Origin: Phormidium tenue FACHB-1052
GTDB taxonomy: Bacteria > Cyanobacteriota > Cyanobacteriia > Phormidesmidales > Phormidesmidaceae
Assembly: GCF_014696675.1 (NCBI RefSeq)
Contig: NZ_JACJQN010000017.1
Coordinates: 62,001 to 126,000 of the forward strand
Length of the DNA stretch: 64,000 nt
Direction of reading: 5' to 3'
The translations under genes and the position numbers were made by a program. The first letter of the stretch is position 1, and each line of letters starts with the position of its first letter. Positions 18,314 to 27,715 of the stretch are shown here, piece by piece. Below the pieces are notes generated by a model. It was not told the origin of the DNA, did no database searches, and saw only the letters and a list, made by a program, of their open reading frames with translations.

Positions 18314-20070
18314 GTCTGCTGCACCCAAAGCTCCACTCCTTCAGCCAGGGTTTCTGCCAATTTTGCCTGCTCCTGCGGATCCGTCACCCACTCGAATTCA
18401 TTGGGGTTGATCATGAAGCCTAGCTCTAGCAGTACGGAGGGGGCGACGTGGGGGCGGGTGAGGGCGAGGTTGTTCCAGAAGACGCCGTAGGAGGGGCGAT
18501 CGAGTTCGGTGACGAGGTAGTCGTGGAGGAATTGGGCCAGGCTGTGGGCCTGGGTGTGGAACCAGAAGGCGCCGATGCCGGCGGTGTTTTGGGCGTCGCC
18601 GCTGTCGGGGAGGGCGTTGTAGTGAATGCTGAGGGCGAGGGTGGGTTCGACCTGGGCGATCTGGGCGGGGCGATCGTTGACGCCGACGGTGCGATCGTCG
18701 GTGCGGGTCATAATCACCTGGGCACCTCGGGCTTCTAGGGCGGCTTGCAGCAGTAGCGAGACTGCCAGGTTGACATCTTTTTCGGGGGTGCCGTTGGGGC
18801 CGCGCGAGCCGGGTTCGTCGCCGCCGTGGCCGGGGTCTACCAGAATGGTGGTGCCCGCCAGGGGGCCAGACGCTTGCAGGCTGGGGGGCTGCTTGAGGGA
18901 TAGCACCAGGGTGGTGCCTTCGTAGCGCAGCTTGTAGCCCCACTGCTGGTCGGGTTTAAGGTGAATTCGGTACTCTACCTGGTCAGGCAGGACGGGGTTC
19001 CAGTCTAGGCGCTCCACCAGCCCGTCGTCGGTGACGTAGATGGTGTCGGTTTGGGGCACGGTGTTGTGCAGGGTGAGGGTGAAGGTGTCGGTGCCTTGCT
19101 CGACGCTGACGGGGACGGGAACTTGCAGGGGGAAGTAGATTTCTGTCCAGCCGGGAATCTGACGGGAGGTGACGCCGCGAATCAGCGATCGCACCCCCGA
19201 CGCCCCCGCCACCGGCTGAGTCTCAGCGGCACGGATCCAGCCGCCGTAGTCGAGGCGCAGCCAGTCGCCCTCGCGGCCCGTGACTCTGGCGCGGGTGCCC
19301 TGGGGCAGGGGGGTGAGGCGCGAGTAGTCGGTAGTCGGGCCGGTACGGGTCACGCCTGCGGCGGCGGTAACTTCGACAACCTCGATCGCATTGGGATTCA
19401 AAATACTCACAGAACCGGGGGCAGCATCCATCACTACGGCTGTACCCTGGGCGAGGCGGTAGACGGGCTGTCCAAAATCGCCCGGTTCTTCGGCCATGAA
19501 GCAGCTTTCGTAGCGGCTGGGGCCAGCGGTGGCAATGGGGCTAGCCTGGTCGGTGAGGACGGCTGAGTTGGGGGGCAGGTCGGCGCGATCGCCCTGGGGC
19601 AGCAGGGTATACAGCTGCCCTGCCAGGGCAGCTGTCACCGTGGCATTGGCAGGAGCCACGGCCCCCAGACACACCCAGTCCCCTGGCTGGCGAGCAATAT
19701 CTGCCCCTGGCAGCAGCGACCCTTCGGCAAAGCCCAAGGTTTCTGGCAGCACTGGCCCGCTGGCCACCCGCGTAACCATAATTGATAAGGTTTGCTCGCC
19801 CTGGGTGAGGGTAAAGGTGTTGGGGCCAGGGGTCAGGGGCCGAGAGGGGGCAAAGTGGCCCGCTGCGCTGCGCCCTTCTATCGGTTCACCATTCAGCAGC
19901 ACGGGCTGATCGGGGGCACCGGTGCCAATAAAAAAGATCTGCTCGGCCGTGGTCTGGTGGCCATCGGGGGGGTAGACCACCTGGAGGGTGGTCTGGGCCT
20001 GAGCCAGGGTGGTAGTGCTCACTGTGCTGAGACCGGCTAGCGCGGCTGCGCCCCAAACCCACTGCGCCAT
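18298..20070 (-). CDS. amiC: Periplasmic N-acetylmuramoyl-L-alanine amidase (Amidase_3)
   Basis: A 590-residue exported zinc amidase that cuts the bond between N-acetylmuramate and the stem peptide and so separates daughter cells. Order: signal peptide (1-25), an N-terminal beta-rich region (about 28-110), an SH3-like domain (about 225-285), an AMIN-like beta segment (about 300-395), and the Amidase_3 domain from about 408. The zinc ligands and catalytic residue are intact: His415 (DPGHGG), Glu430 (PEKDVN), His483 (SIHYN) and Glu549 (LLELGF). In filamentous cyanobacteria AmiC-type enzymes also drill the septal nanopores for cell-cell exchange. The LCP gene lies upstream on the same strand. 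A catalytically dead LytM protein at 28671 could be its activator. Confidence 0.92.
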   Translation of the reverse strand: MAQWVWGAAALAGLSTVSTTTLAQAQTTLQVVYPPDGHQTTAEQIFFIGTGAPDQPVLLNGEPIEGRSAAGHFAPSRPLTPGPNTFTLTQGEQTLSIMVTRVASGPVLPETLGFAEGSLLPGADIARQPGDWVCLGAVAPANATVTAALAGQLYTLLPQGDRADLPPNSAVLTDQASPIATAGPSRYESCFMAEEPGDFGQPVYRLAQGTAVVMDAAPGSVSILNPNAIEVVEVTAAAGVTRTGPTTDYSRLTPLPQGTRARVTGREGDWLRLDYGGWIRAAETQPVAGASGVRSLIRGVTSRQIPGWTEIYFPLQVPVPVSVEQGTDTFTLTLHNTVPQTDTIYVTDDGLVERLDWNPVLPDQVEYRIHLKPDQQWGYKLRYEGTTLVLSLKQPPSLQASGPLAGTTILVDPGHGGDEPGSRGPNGTPEKDVNLAVSLLLQAALEARGAQVIMTRTDDRTVGVNDRPAQIAQVEPTLALSIHYNALPDSGDAQNTAGIGAFWFHTQAHSLAQFLHDYLVTELDRPSYGVFWNNLALTRPHVAPSVLLELGFMINPNEFEWVTDPQEQAKLAETLAEGVELWVQQTGGGE

Positions 20071-20142
20071 AGGTATTCATCCGATGCGATCGCTACCCCG
20101 CCAGTCTACGCCGCCAGCGGCGTTTTCCCAACCTGGGCGCGC

Positions 20143-21546
20143 CTAGAGCGATTCGCCTAGCCCCTGGTTCCAGTCTTGGCCCAGCTGAATGGTGATATCG
20201 GAATTGAGGGCACCGGTGCTCTCAACCCGCACTTCACCAATCCCCAGAAAGCGGTGCACCATTTCGGCGGTCGCGCCATCGCCCCGTTGAGCCACAATGC
20301 GGCTAATGGGCAGGGGGGCGTTCAGGGTTTCGTCGATAAAGATATTGGAGTAGCCGCTTTCACGCAGCGCTCGGGTGAGGGCTTGCACCGCCACCGGGTC
20401 ATTGGTGCTGTCTTGAATGGCGACTCGTACCTGGCTGGGGTCGCTGGTGGTGGCCACCCGCTGGGTGCCAAAGCCAAAGTACTGGTCAACCATGCCGTCG
20501 ATGTCGTTATAGCTGGGCAGCCAGTAGCTGGCCGCAAAGTCTTGGGGACTGCTAAAGGTGCCTGGCAGCATCAGCATTTGCACGTTGGAGCGGTTGATCT
20601 GGGCGCCGTAGCCCACCAGAGCCAACAGTTCCTCCACCGACAGATTGGTGTCAACGTTTTCCTGAATCACCGACAAAATCTTGGGCAGCCGGGCAATGGT
20701 CGCCGGGTTGAGGGTCTGCTCAGCTAGGGCCCGCATAAACATTTGCTGGCGCTGGATGCGGCCAATATCGCCCTGGGAGTCGTAGCGAAAGCGCAAGAAC
20801 TGGAGCGCCTGGTTGCCGTTGAGTTTTTGTTCGCCCGCCTTCAGATTGATGTAGAGGTGCTGGCTATCGTCCTGGTACTTCATGTCGGCGGGCACGTTGA
20901 CCGTGACTCCGCCCAGGGCATCGATCAGTTTTTCGACCCCCTGCACGTTGATGCGCACGTAGCGATCGACGGCTACGCCCCCCAACAGGTCGCTGACCGA
21001 CTCGGCGGCCAGGGCTGGGCCACCATCGCGATTGGCTTCGTTGAGCTTAGTCAGCCGACCGCGCACGTAGGTGCGGGTGTCGCGGGGCAGCGACAGCACC
21101 ACCATCTGCTCGGTTTGGGGGTTAAACCGCAGCAGCAGCATTGAGTCTGAGAGCCCGTCAAAGGAGTTGACCAGGGCGTGGTAGCCCACGTCTTGCAGTT
21201 CTGGCGGCACCTCGTTGACGTCTGTTGTCAGCACCTTAACGCCCAAGACCAGAATGTTAACCGGACGAGTCAGGCGCGGCAGTCGCAGGTTGCCGCTCGA
21301 CGCAATGGCGGCGTCTTGGCTAAACACTCCCGATTCTTCAGCGCTTAGCTCTTGCTGCATCAGTGGTGATGCCGACAGCGAAACTGCCAGCAGCGCTCCA
21401 GCCACCCCAGATATGCCCGCCACTGAGGCCAGGGCAATGCCCACGCTGAGGATGCGAGGCATGCGCCGTCGCTGTTGAACCGGCATTTTTTGTGGATGCC
21501 CCTGGGGTGAACGAGCTTTGAGATGTTGGGGATGACGTTGAGACAC
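20143..21546 (-). CDS. LytR-CpsA-Psr (LCP) family glycopolymer ligase
   Basis: A 467-residue membrane-anchored protein. After a basic N-terminus comes one transmembrane segment (about 32-55), then the LCP domain (about 93-260) with FDGLSDSMLLLRF, the lipid-phosphate-binding Arg in LSLPRDTRTYV, KLNEANRDGG and FLRFRYDSQGDIGRIQRQQ. A LytR_C domain follows (about 365-440, ending near GIGEVR). LCP enzymes transfer lipid-linked polymers to peptidoglycan; in cyanobacteria the polymer is unknown. It is upstream of the amidase with a 72-base gap, so a shared transcript for wall remodelling is plausible. The first ATG is used; a shorter start at MPVQQRRRM is possible. Confidence 0.9.
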   Translation of the reverse strand: MSQRHPQHLKARSPQGHPQKMPVQQRRRMPRILSVGIALASVAGISGVAGALLAVSLSASPLMQQELSAEESGVFSQDAAIASSGNLRLPRLTRPVNILVLGVKVLTTDVNEVPPELQDVGYHALVNSFDGLSDSMLLLRFNPQTEQMVVLSLPRDTRTYVRGRLTKLNEANRDGGPALAAESVSDLLGGVAVDRYVRINVQGVEKLIDALGGVTVNVPADMKYQDDSQHLYINLKAGEQKLNGNQALQFLRFRYDSQGDIGRIQRQQMFMRALAEQTLNPATIARLPKILSVIQENVDTNLSVEELLALVGYGAQINRSNVQMLMLPGTFSSPQDFAASYWLPSYNDIDGMVDQYFGFGTQRVATTSDPSQVRVAIQDSTNDPVAVQALTRALRESGYSNIFIDETLNAPLPISRIVAQRGDGATAEMVHRFLGIGEVRVESTGALNSDITIQLGQDWNQGLGESL

Positions 21547-21792
21547 CAGGGACCTCGGGGCAATAAAAATGAACGGTGTGGGAGATTACAGCCCCGTGGG
21601 GGGATGACTCTGCGAAATTTTTAGCTGCATGTTAACAGCAATTTAGTCAGGCGACCCACGTAATATGGCACGAACCCAGCAAATTAGGTTAATTTTTCGT
21701 CGGCCCATGGGATGGCCCTGAGGATCAGGCCTGGCGCGTTCTCCTGATCTAGAAATTTTGCCGCTGGGGAGGCCGCGTCGATACGCATGCCC

Positions 21793-22152
21793 CTAGGGCA
21801 GTCGCTTACTCCATTGGCTAAACCCTGGCAGGTTTACCGATTTGCCCTGCAATAGACGCACCATCAAGATGAGATTGGTCAGGGTATAGCCAGTAGTCAC
21901 TAAGGTGTTGCTGATCAGCAGCCGCAGCGACAGCCCCGGTGCCAGATGGCTGCCAGCGCTGAGCAAACCGTAGGTTATAACCCAGGTGAAGGCCAGAGTA
22001 ATCACCAGCCGACTGACTGCTAGCTCTTGGCGGCTACCCTGCTTTTGCCACAGGCTGTAGAGGGCGGGCACGACTCCAAAAATAGGCACCAGGTAGAGGC
22101 TCAATTTCAAGCGCTCAAGGGTTTCCCCCGAGGCGGGACTGGCTTTTTTCAT
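21793..22152 (-). CDS. Small membrane protein of unknown function
   Basis: A 119-residue protein with a polar N-terminus (MKKASPASGETLERLK) and about three hydrophobic segments (LYLVPIFGVVPALYSLW, VITLAFTWVITYGLLSA, LISNTLVTTGYTLTNLILMV). It ends with a short amphipathic tail. I do not recognise a named family, though the pattern is like small conserved cyanobacterial membrane proteins. It has no close operon partner. Confidence 0.7.
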   Translation of the reverse strand: MKKASPASGETLERLKLSLYLVPIFGVVPALYSLWQKQGSRQELAVSRLVITLAFTWVITYGLLSAGSHLAPGLSLRLLISNTLVTTGYTLTNLILMVRLLQGKSVNLPGFSQWSKRLP

Positions 22153-22470
22153 AGGTACTGAGCCCTGGACAGAAGGGAGGGATTGTTGCAGGGTCTGTCC
22201 AGATTATGCCCCAAGCGACCAGCACACGCGTACCTGCCTGGGGCAGAGCGAGTGCTTTGACTGGGTCGCAACCATGGGGATATTGACGCTGGGGCTGCGA
22301 TCGCATCAACCTCTGCCTAACTGCCCTGGGTACTGGGCAGGTCTGCCGGTGCGATCGCCCTCAGACCATCCTCCTCGCCAGGCAGAATGGATGATTTGAG
22401 GCTGCACGGTAGGTCGTTGGTCAGCTAGAAAGCTAGCCCGTGCAGAACCTTCAGCCTTCCCACTATGGCC
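22153..22470. other. Gene-free stretch
   Basis: Between the small membrane protein and the methyltransferase (both minus strand). It has two HIP1 or near-HIP1 sites. A 41-codon plus-strand frame at 22274-22399 lacks a ribosome-binding site. I see no terminator, RNA gene or clear promoter. Confidence 0.4.
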
Positions 22471-23472
22471 CTAAAGCGCCTTGCCAATGAATGTGCGATG
22501 GCGGGGGCTGTTAAAGGTGACCGTAGGCCGCTCAAACCCAGCGGCCTCAAAGGCTGCCTCCATATCTAGAGTGAAGTAGTCATCCAGATAGGGCTCAGTG
22601 CTTTTGAGCAGGGTGAAGACAAAGGGCGGCAGCTTTTGAATGGCCTCAGAGCGGGGGTTCATATCCATAATCGCCAGGTGGCCGCCGGGGCGCAACAGCC
22701 GGCGCGCCTCCTGCATCACGGCTTTGGTTGCCGACTGCGGTAGCTCGTGGCAGACCAGGCAGATCGAAACCAGATCATAGGCGGCAGCGGGGAGCCCAGT
22801 TGCTTCGCCTGCCCCGTGGTGCCAGGTGATCGGCGTTGTCGTCGAGGTAACCTTCCCGGTTACCTGCCGCTCGTGCTGCCGATACTGGGCCACGGCGAGA
22901 AAGTAAGGCGATAAATCTACCCCGGTCAGGCGGGCCTGGGGAAAGGTGGTCTGAAACGCTTCGGTGCTCATGCCCACGCCGCAGCCGATATCGACAACGG
23001 CCTCTGGGGCCTGGGGCAGTTGGGCAATTAGGACATCGTGGTAGCTCTGGCGAAGGCGATCGTCGCCCGCCGCCCCGGCCTCGGGCCAAATTTTGGCATG
23101 CACCGCCTGGGCCGCTACCTCGACTTCCATGGCGGGTTGCCAGCCCAGGTTGCCTTCGTCGTAGGCGTGAAAGCTGGTGGTGTAGTAGCTGGGGTAGACG
23201 AGGTGAGGATTTTGGATCGACTCCAAATCGGCCTGCCAGAGGGGCGACAGTTCCCCGGTTTCAACCGTCGATGGCCCAGCCTCGGCATCCCCAACCCCGG
23301 TACGACGGCTCCGCAATGCCTGCACCCGTTCTCGCCAGGGCACGCCGATGGTCTCGGCCCGCGTCACCATCATGTGGCGGGCGCGACCCTTGGCAAAGTT
23401 CCACAGGGGCTTAACGGCGAGCACCTGATTGACCACGCTAGAGAGCAGGTTAGGGGCAGAGGTAGCAGTCAT
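22471..23472 (-). CDS. Class I SAM-dependent methyltransferase
   Basis: A 333-residue protein with a class I methyltransferase fold in its second half. Motif I is VVDIGCGVGMSTEAF, the acidic end of strand 2 is LTGVDLSPYFLA, and a later strand reads YDLVSICLVCHELP; LLRPGGHLAIMDMNP is the post-II motif. The first 130 residues are a less familiar helical region with a conserved-looking YPSYYTTSFHAYDEGNL stretch, seen in some cyanobacterial methyltransferases. The substrate is unknown; small molecules or quinones are as likely as lipids. Confidence 0.85.
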   Translation of the reverse strand: MTATSAPNLLSSVVNQVLAVKPLWNFAKGRARHMMVTRAETIGVPWRERVQALRSRRTGVGDAEAGPSTVETGELSPLWQADLESIQNPHLVYPSYYTTSFHAYDEGNLGWQPAMEVEVAAQAVHAKIWPEAGAAGDDRLRQSYHDVLIAQLPQAPEAVVDIGCGVGMSTEAFQTTFPQARLTGVDLSPYFLAVAQYRQHERQVTGKVTSTTTPITWHHGAGEATGLPAAAYDLVSICLVCHELPQSATKAVMQEARRLLRPGGHLAIMDMNPRSEAIQKLPPFVFTLLKSTEPYLDDYFTLDMEAAFEAAGFERPTVTFNSPRHRTFIGKAL

Positions 23473-23544
23473 AGCAGCCGCAGTGTCAGAACAGCCCCCA
23501 TTTTAGAAGGTGAGGGGTAGCTGAATCCACCGGATCTAGCGCAG

Positions 23545-24804
23545 CTAGAATCCGGCTTGAAGCAGGGCATCCCAGATTTGGTGAGCCATCTCTAACTTGG
23601 TGCAGGGGGAAATGGTGAGCTGATCGCCGGTTTTAGTTAGCAGGACGGCCTGGTTGCGATCGCCCCCAAACCCACTCCCGGCCACATCGACGGGGTTCGC
23701 CACGATCGCATCTAACCCCTTGCGCTGTAGCTTATCCAGCGCTGGGGAAACAATATCGCCGGTCTGGGCCGCAAAGCCAATCAGCCGCTGGTGGGGCGAT
23801 CGCTTTTGGGACAGATCAGCCACGATGTCGGGCACCTGGGTCAGAGGCAGTGCCTCGGGTAGATCGGCCTTGGCAAGCTTGGTGGATGCCTGGGTTGCCG
23901 GTTTCACATCGGCCACCGCTGCCGCCATCACAATCCAGTCGGCCTGGGGTAGGTTGGTCAGCATCGCCCGGTGCATTTCTTCAGCCGTGGTGATGCTTAT
24001 GGTTTGAATGCCGCCTAGGCGGGCTTTGAGGGATTCATCCATTGGCCCATGAACGAGGGTGACGGTAGCACCACGGTGAAGGGCAGCCTGGGCCAACGCC
24101 ACCCCCATTTTGCCGCTAGCGGGGTTGCCAATAAAGCGCACGGGGTCCAAAAACTCGCGCGTGCTGCCGGTACTGATCAGCAGGTGCTTGCCACTCAGGT
24201 CGCGCCGTCCGCCGCTGTGCAGCAGCGAGTGAATGTGGGTGAGAATGTCTTCAGGCTCGGCCATGCGCCCGGTGCCAATGCGATCGCAGGCCAATATCCC
24301 ACTGCCTGGCTCAAGGCTGTGGTAGCGCGGATCCTGAAGTAGCTGATGCCAGTTGCGCTGCACTGCCTGCTGCTGCCACATGTCGGTATTCATCGCTGGA
24401 GCCAGCAGCACTGGGCAGGTCGAGGCCAGCACGGTATTCGTTAGCAAGTTATCGGCCAAGCCGTAGGCCAGCTTACCCAAAGTGTTGGCGCTCAGGGGTG
24501 CAATCACCAGCAGCTCAGCCCATTCGCCCAGCTCAATGTGCAGTGGCCGTCCCTGGGTTGCCTGCCAAAAATTTTCGTCAGTGTAAGCGGGGTGCCGAGC
24601 CAGCGTTGCCACCGTCAGGGGCGGAATGAAGGCCTGCCCTTGCTGGGTCAGCACAACACGCACCGCCAGGCCTGCCTTGGCTAGCGACGAAATCACCGAG
24701 CAGATCTTGTAGGCAGCAATACCGCCGCTAATGCCGATCAGCACTCGGCGAGGAGCGTCCACGGCTGTAGAACTACTTGCCATCCCAAACCCGACGCCAG
24801 TCAT
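23545..24804 (-). CDS. coaBC: Bifunctional phosphopantothenoylcysteine decarboxylase / phosphopantothenate-cysteine ligase
   Basis: Two consecutive steps of coenzyme A synthesis in one 419-residue protein. The N-terminal CoaC half (about 18-195) is a flavoprotein: [10 protein letters not shown], the substrate-binding [17 protein letters not shown], and APAMNTDMW, the PxMNxxMW catalytic motif. The C-terminal CoaB half (from about 200) has [31 protein letters not shown] and the lysine of [10 protein letters not shown]. The ATG at 24804 gives a short N-terminal extension; the ATG at 24783 would remove seven residues. A short gap separates it from the DUF2555 gene upstream. Confidence 0.96.
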   Translation of the reverse strand: MTGVGFGMASSSTAVDAPRRVLIGISGGIAAYKICSVISSLAKAGLAVRVVLTQQGQAFIPPLTVATLARHPAYTDENFWQATQGRPLHIELGEWAELLVIAPLSANTLGKLAYGLADNLLTNTVLASTCPVLLAPAMNTDMWQQQAVQRNWHQLLQDPRYHSLEPGSGILACDRIGTGRMAEPEDILTHIHSLLHSGGRRDLSGKHLLISTGSTREFLDPVRFIGNPASGKMGVALAQAALHRGATVTLVHGPMDESLKARLGGIQTISITTAEEMHRAMLTNLPQADWIVMAAAVADVKPATQASTKLAKADLPEALPLTQVPDIVADLSQKRSPHQRLIGFAAQTGDIVSPALDKLQRKGLDAIVANPVDVAGSGFGGDRNQAVLLTKTGDQLTISPCTKLEMAHQIWDALLQAGF

Positions 24805-24895
24805 CTCGATTTTAAGAACGACACCTCTGCTGGGGCAAACAACCGTTTGCCCCTATGGAGTGGGGGAATCTAGGCAGGATTTAGCCGCCAATGGT

Positions 24896-25108
24896 CTACG
24901 ACTCATCGTAGGCTTCGAGGTCGAGCAAATAGACGTAGGATTCAACTAGCTCGGGTCGCTGAAAGGCGATCGCTCGAAGTAGGTGCCAGTCTTGCAGCCC
25001 CTCAAAGGCATTCTCGTAGGCATCGGTCTCTAGGCGAGTAGCCAGCTCAGCCACCGTGTCCGGTGTCATATCTGAGACGGTTTGCGGTGAAACGTGTAGG
25101 CTCAGCAT
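24896..25108 (-). CDS. DUF2555 family cyanobacterial protein
   Basis: A 70-residue acidic protein with the cyanobacterial DUF2555 pattern: AELATRLETDAY, then the conserved DWHLLRAIAFQRPELVE and LLDLEAYDE at the C-terminus. Members are short, soluble, helical and almost confined to cyanobacteria, with no established function. It precedes coaBC on the same strand by 91 bases. Confidence 0.88.
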   Translation of the reverse strand: MLSLHVSPQTVSDMTPDTVAELATRLETDAYENAFEGLQDWHLLRAIAFQRPELVESYVYLLDLEAYDES

Positions 25109-25195
25109 AGTCTTTTCCCCCTTGGTGACGTTTGCCTCAGAGCCGCGCGGGTGCAGCCAGGGTCAATTCACTCTCCCTTTAGGATAAAGGTTTGG

Positions 25196-25864
25196 TTAGG
25201 GATTCCCGCTGGCCTGCCGCAAATCTTCGCAAAACCCGGCAATTAGACCCATTACCTGGGGTGGAATTTCATGCCCCATGGCCATTTCCTGCCAGGTCAC
25301 GGGTTGGCCGAGGGCGGTGAGGGCCGCGCTAGCCTGCTGGGCCTTGGCGATCGGCACTACTGGATCAAAGGTGCCGTGTACCATCATCACCGGCCGAGGG
25401 CTCACTGGAGCTTGGGCGGCGCTGTGCAGGTAGCCGCTGAGAATAATCTGCCCGGCTAGAGGCAGCTGCGACCCCACGTCTAGCGCCATTGCGCCCCCTT
25501 GGGAAAACCCGGCCAAGATGGTGCGCTCTAGGGGGATTTGGGTGGTTTGAGGCAGCACTGACAGCCAGATTTTGAGCCGCTCTCGACTGGTCTTTAAATC
25601 AGATTGCGTCTCAAAATCGTAGGGACGACGAAAATCATAGCCGTTAGGGAAGCTGTACCACATGCGGCCCCCTGGAGCCTGGGGATGGGGCCAGGGCGCA
25701 TCGGGAAAGACCATTGAGAAGTTGGCTATCTCTAAATAGGGGGCTAACCCGATCAGATCGGCGGCATTGGCCCCCCAGCCGTGGAGAGCCACCAGGCACC
25801 AGTCAGCGGTGCCATCGGTGGGGCCATAGGTCAGGGCCTGAAGCGGTTGGTCTGTGGGCAGCAT
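25196..25864 (-). CDS. Alpha/beta hydrolase, carboxylesterase/phospholipase type
   Basis: A 222-residue single-domain hydrolase of the carboxylesterase/acyl-protein-thioesterase type. The triad is complete: Ser121 in GFSQGG, Asp167 in GTFDPVVP and His198 in MGHEIP. The oxyanion loop is LHGWGANAADL. There is no signal peptide, so it is cytoplasmic. The substrate is unknown; short acyl esters or lysophospholipids fit the family. It lies 14 bases after the trhO stop and reads in the same direction, so the two are probably cotranscribed. Confidence 0.88.
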   Translation of the reverse strand: MLPTDQPLQALTYGPTDGTADWCLVALHGWGANAADLIGLAPYLEIANFSMVFPDAPWPHPQAPGGRMWYSFPNGYDFRRPYDFETQSDLKTSRERLKIWLSVLPQTTQIPLERTILAGFSQGGAMALDVGSQLPLAGQIILSGYLHSAAQAPVSPRPVMMVHGTFDPVVPIAKAQQASAALTALGQPVTWQEMAMGHEIPPQVMGLIAGFCEDLRQASGNP

Positions 25865-25878
25865 AGATTTCCTTAGAG

Positions 25879-26748
25879 CTAGCGATCGCGCAGACGAGCC
25901 TCTAGCCGAGCCCGTTTGACAGGGGTAAGAGCAGCATAGCAGTGGGGGCAGCTAATGCCCGCCTCGTAATGGGATGAGGCTTTTTCCGTCGCGCTTACCG
26001 GATGGCCACAGCCTAAGCAGAGCTCGTATTCACTGGGCTGCAGACGGTGGTCAACGGCCACCCGTTCGTCAAACACAAAGCAGTCGCCCTGCCACAGGCT
26101 GTCAGCCGTCGGTATTGTTTTGAGGTAGTTGAGAATGCCGCCCTGGAGGTGATAGACCTGCTCGAAACCCTGGTCTAGCAGGTAGGCGGTAGCTTTTTCG
26201 CAGCGAATGCCGCCCGTGCAGAACATTGCTACTTTTTTGTGCTGAGCTGGGTCGAGGTGGGTGTCTACATAATTTGGTAGTTCTCTAAAAGAGTGGGTTT
26301 GGGGATTCACCGCGCCCTTAAAGGTGCCCAGCTCGACCTCAAAGTTGTTGCGAGCATCAATCACCATCACCTCAGGATCGGCAATGAGCTGGTTCCAATC
26401 TCGTGGCTCGACATAGGTGCCGACCTTCTGCTGAGCAGGGTTGACTTCGGGATGTCCTAAAGTGACGATTTCCCGCTTAAGCTTTACCTTCATACGCTCG
26501 AAGGGCGCGTCTGCCGTGGTGGATTCTTGATGAGGGAAGGGGCCAATTTCGGGATGTGAGCGGAGCCAGTTTAGCAGGGCATCAATGCTGGGGCGATCGC
26601 CCGCTACGGTGGCGTTCAGTCCTTCTGAAGCCAGCAAAATTGTGCCCCGCAGCCCCCAGCTCTGACATAGCTCTAAAAGCTCCCGACGCAGCGCCGCTGG
26701 TTCACTCAGGGTGACAAATTTGTAGAAGGTGGCGATCGCCCAATTCAT
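25879..26748 (-). CDS. trhO: tRNA uridine(34) hydroxylase TrhO (rhodanese fold, YceA family)
   Basis: A 289-residue protein of the YceA/TrhO family, which uses O2 to form 5-hydroxyuridine at the tRNA wobble position. The N-terminal acylphosphatase-like domain (about 1-95) is followed by a rhodanese domain with VIDARNNFEVELGTF and the active loop CTGGIRCEKA. A C-terminal zinc-ribbon-like tail has two Cys pairs (CLGCGHP and CPHC). All of this fits full-length members. It is in a tight same-strand group with the hydrolase behind it and the HDAC-like gene 26 bases upstream. Confidence 0.92.
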   Translation of the reverse strand: MNWAIATFYKFVTLSEPAALRRELLELCQSWGLRGTILLASEGLNATVAGDRPSIDALLNWLRSHPEIGPFPHQESTTADAPFERMKVKLKREIVTLGHPEVNPAQQKVGTYVEPRDWNQLIADPEVMVIDARNNFEVELGTFKGAVNPQTHSFRELPNYVDTHLDPAQHKKVAMFCTGGIRCEKATAYLLDQGFEQVYHLQGGILNYLKTIPTADSLWQGDCFVFDERVAVDHRLQPSEYELCLGCGHPVSATEKASSHYEAGISCPHCYAALTPVKRARLEARLRDR

Positions 26749-26774
26749 GGCCTAACAACGCTACAAAGTTTCAA

Positions 26775-27695
26775 TTATAGGCGGTGGGCCTGGTACACCT
26801 CGACGGCGGCTCTGTGCAGCAGCGAGTGGCGAAAGATCAGGTCATCCATGGATTGGCCGTAGCCGCCGCCGATGACGCAGGCGACAGGATAGCCCGCTTG
26901 CACACAGCTATCGAGTACGAAGCGATCGCGCCGATAAATCCCGGTGTTGGTCAGCGCCAGCTTACCCAGCAGGTCGTCTTTGTGGGGGTCGGCCCCAGCG
27001 TCGTAAAACACGAGGTCAGGTTGCACCTGGGCCAGCAAATCGGGAACGTGCCGCGCCAGGCAGTTTAGGTAGGCATCATCTTCCATGCCCAAGGCTAAGG
27101 GCACATCTAAATCGCTGCTCTGTTTGCGGGCCGGAAAGTTCTCCTGGCAGTGCATGGAAAAGGTGAAAACGCTGGCGTCGTCGCGGAAGATCCAGGCGGT
27201 GCCGTCGCCCTGATGCACATCTAGATCGAGGATCAGCACGCGACTGACGCGGCCCTGGGCTTGCAGCACGCGGGTGGCGATCGCCAGATCATTAAAAATG
27301 CAAAACCCCGAGCCGTAGTCGGGAAAGGCGTGGTGGGTGCCCCCCGCCGTATTGCAGGCCAGCCCGTGCTCCAAAGCCAGCTTGGCGGTGAGAATGGTGC
27401 CCCCTACTGCCGTGCAGGTGCGCTTAACCAGGGCGGCGCTCCAGGGCAAGCCAATGCGCCGTTGGGCTTTGGCATCCAGCGTGCCCTGGCGGTAGGCGTT
27501 GACGTAGTTTGGATGGTGGACAAACTCCAGCCAGGTCTGAGGCGGCTCGCCGGGCTGGTAGATTTGGTTGGGGGTGATGATGCCGTCGTGCAGCAGGCGA
27601 TCGCGCAGCAGCCGAAACTTGGGCATCGGAAAGCGATGCCCGTCGGGCAGAGGAGCCACATAGTCAGAGTGATAGATAACCGGAAGCTGACTCAA
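26775..27695 (-). CDS. Histone deacetylase-family zinc hydrolase
   Basis: A 306-residue HDAC/acetylpolyamine amidohydrolase superfamily member. The catalytic elements are present: GGTHHAF (His pair), DLDVHQGDGT (zinc-binding Asp and His) and YDAGADPH (zinc-binding Asp region). IGGGY near the C-terminus is the glycine-rich loop with the transition-state Tyr. Bacterial members remove acetyl groups from polyamines or Lys residues, or act on small amides; the substrate here is not known. It lies upstream of trhO in the same direction. Confidence 0.9.
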   Translation of the reverse strand: MSQLPVIYHSDYVAPLPDGHRFPMPKFRLLRDRLLHDGIITPNQIYQPGEPPQTWLEFVHHPNYVNAYRQGTLDAKAQRRIGLPWSAALVKRTCTAVGGTILTAKLALEHGLACNTAGGTHHAFPDYGSGFCIFNDLAIATRVLQAQGRVSRVLILDLDVHQGDGTAWIFRDDASVFTFSMHCQENFPARKQSSDLDVPLALGMEDDAYLNCLARHVPDLLAQVQPDLVFYDAGADPHKDDLLGKLALTNTGIYRRDRFVLDSCVQAGYPVACVIGGGYGQSMDDLIFRHSLLHRAAVEVYQAHRL

Positions 27696-27715
27696 AGCCC
27701 CAAAGCAAACAATGC

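Noticed and set aside
22274..22399. 41-codon plus-strand frame between the small membrane protein and the methyltransferase
   Set aside because: No ribosome-binding site, composition driven by HIP1 sites, Pro/Trp-rich nonsense-like translation.
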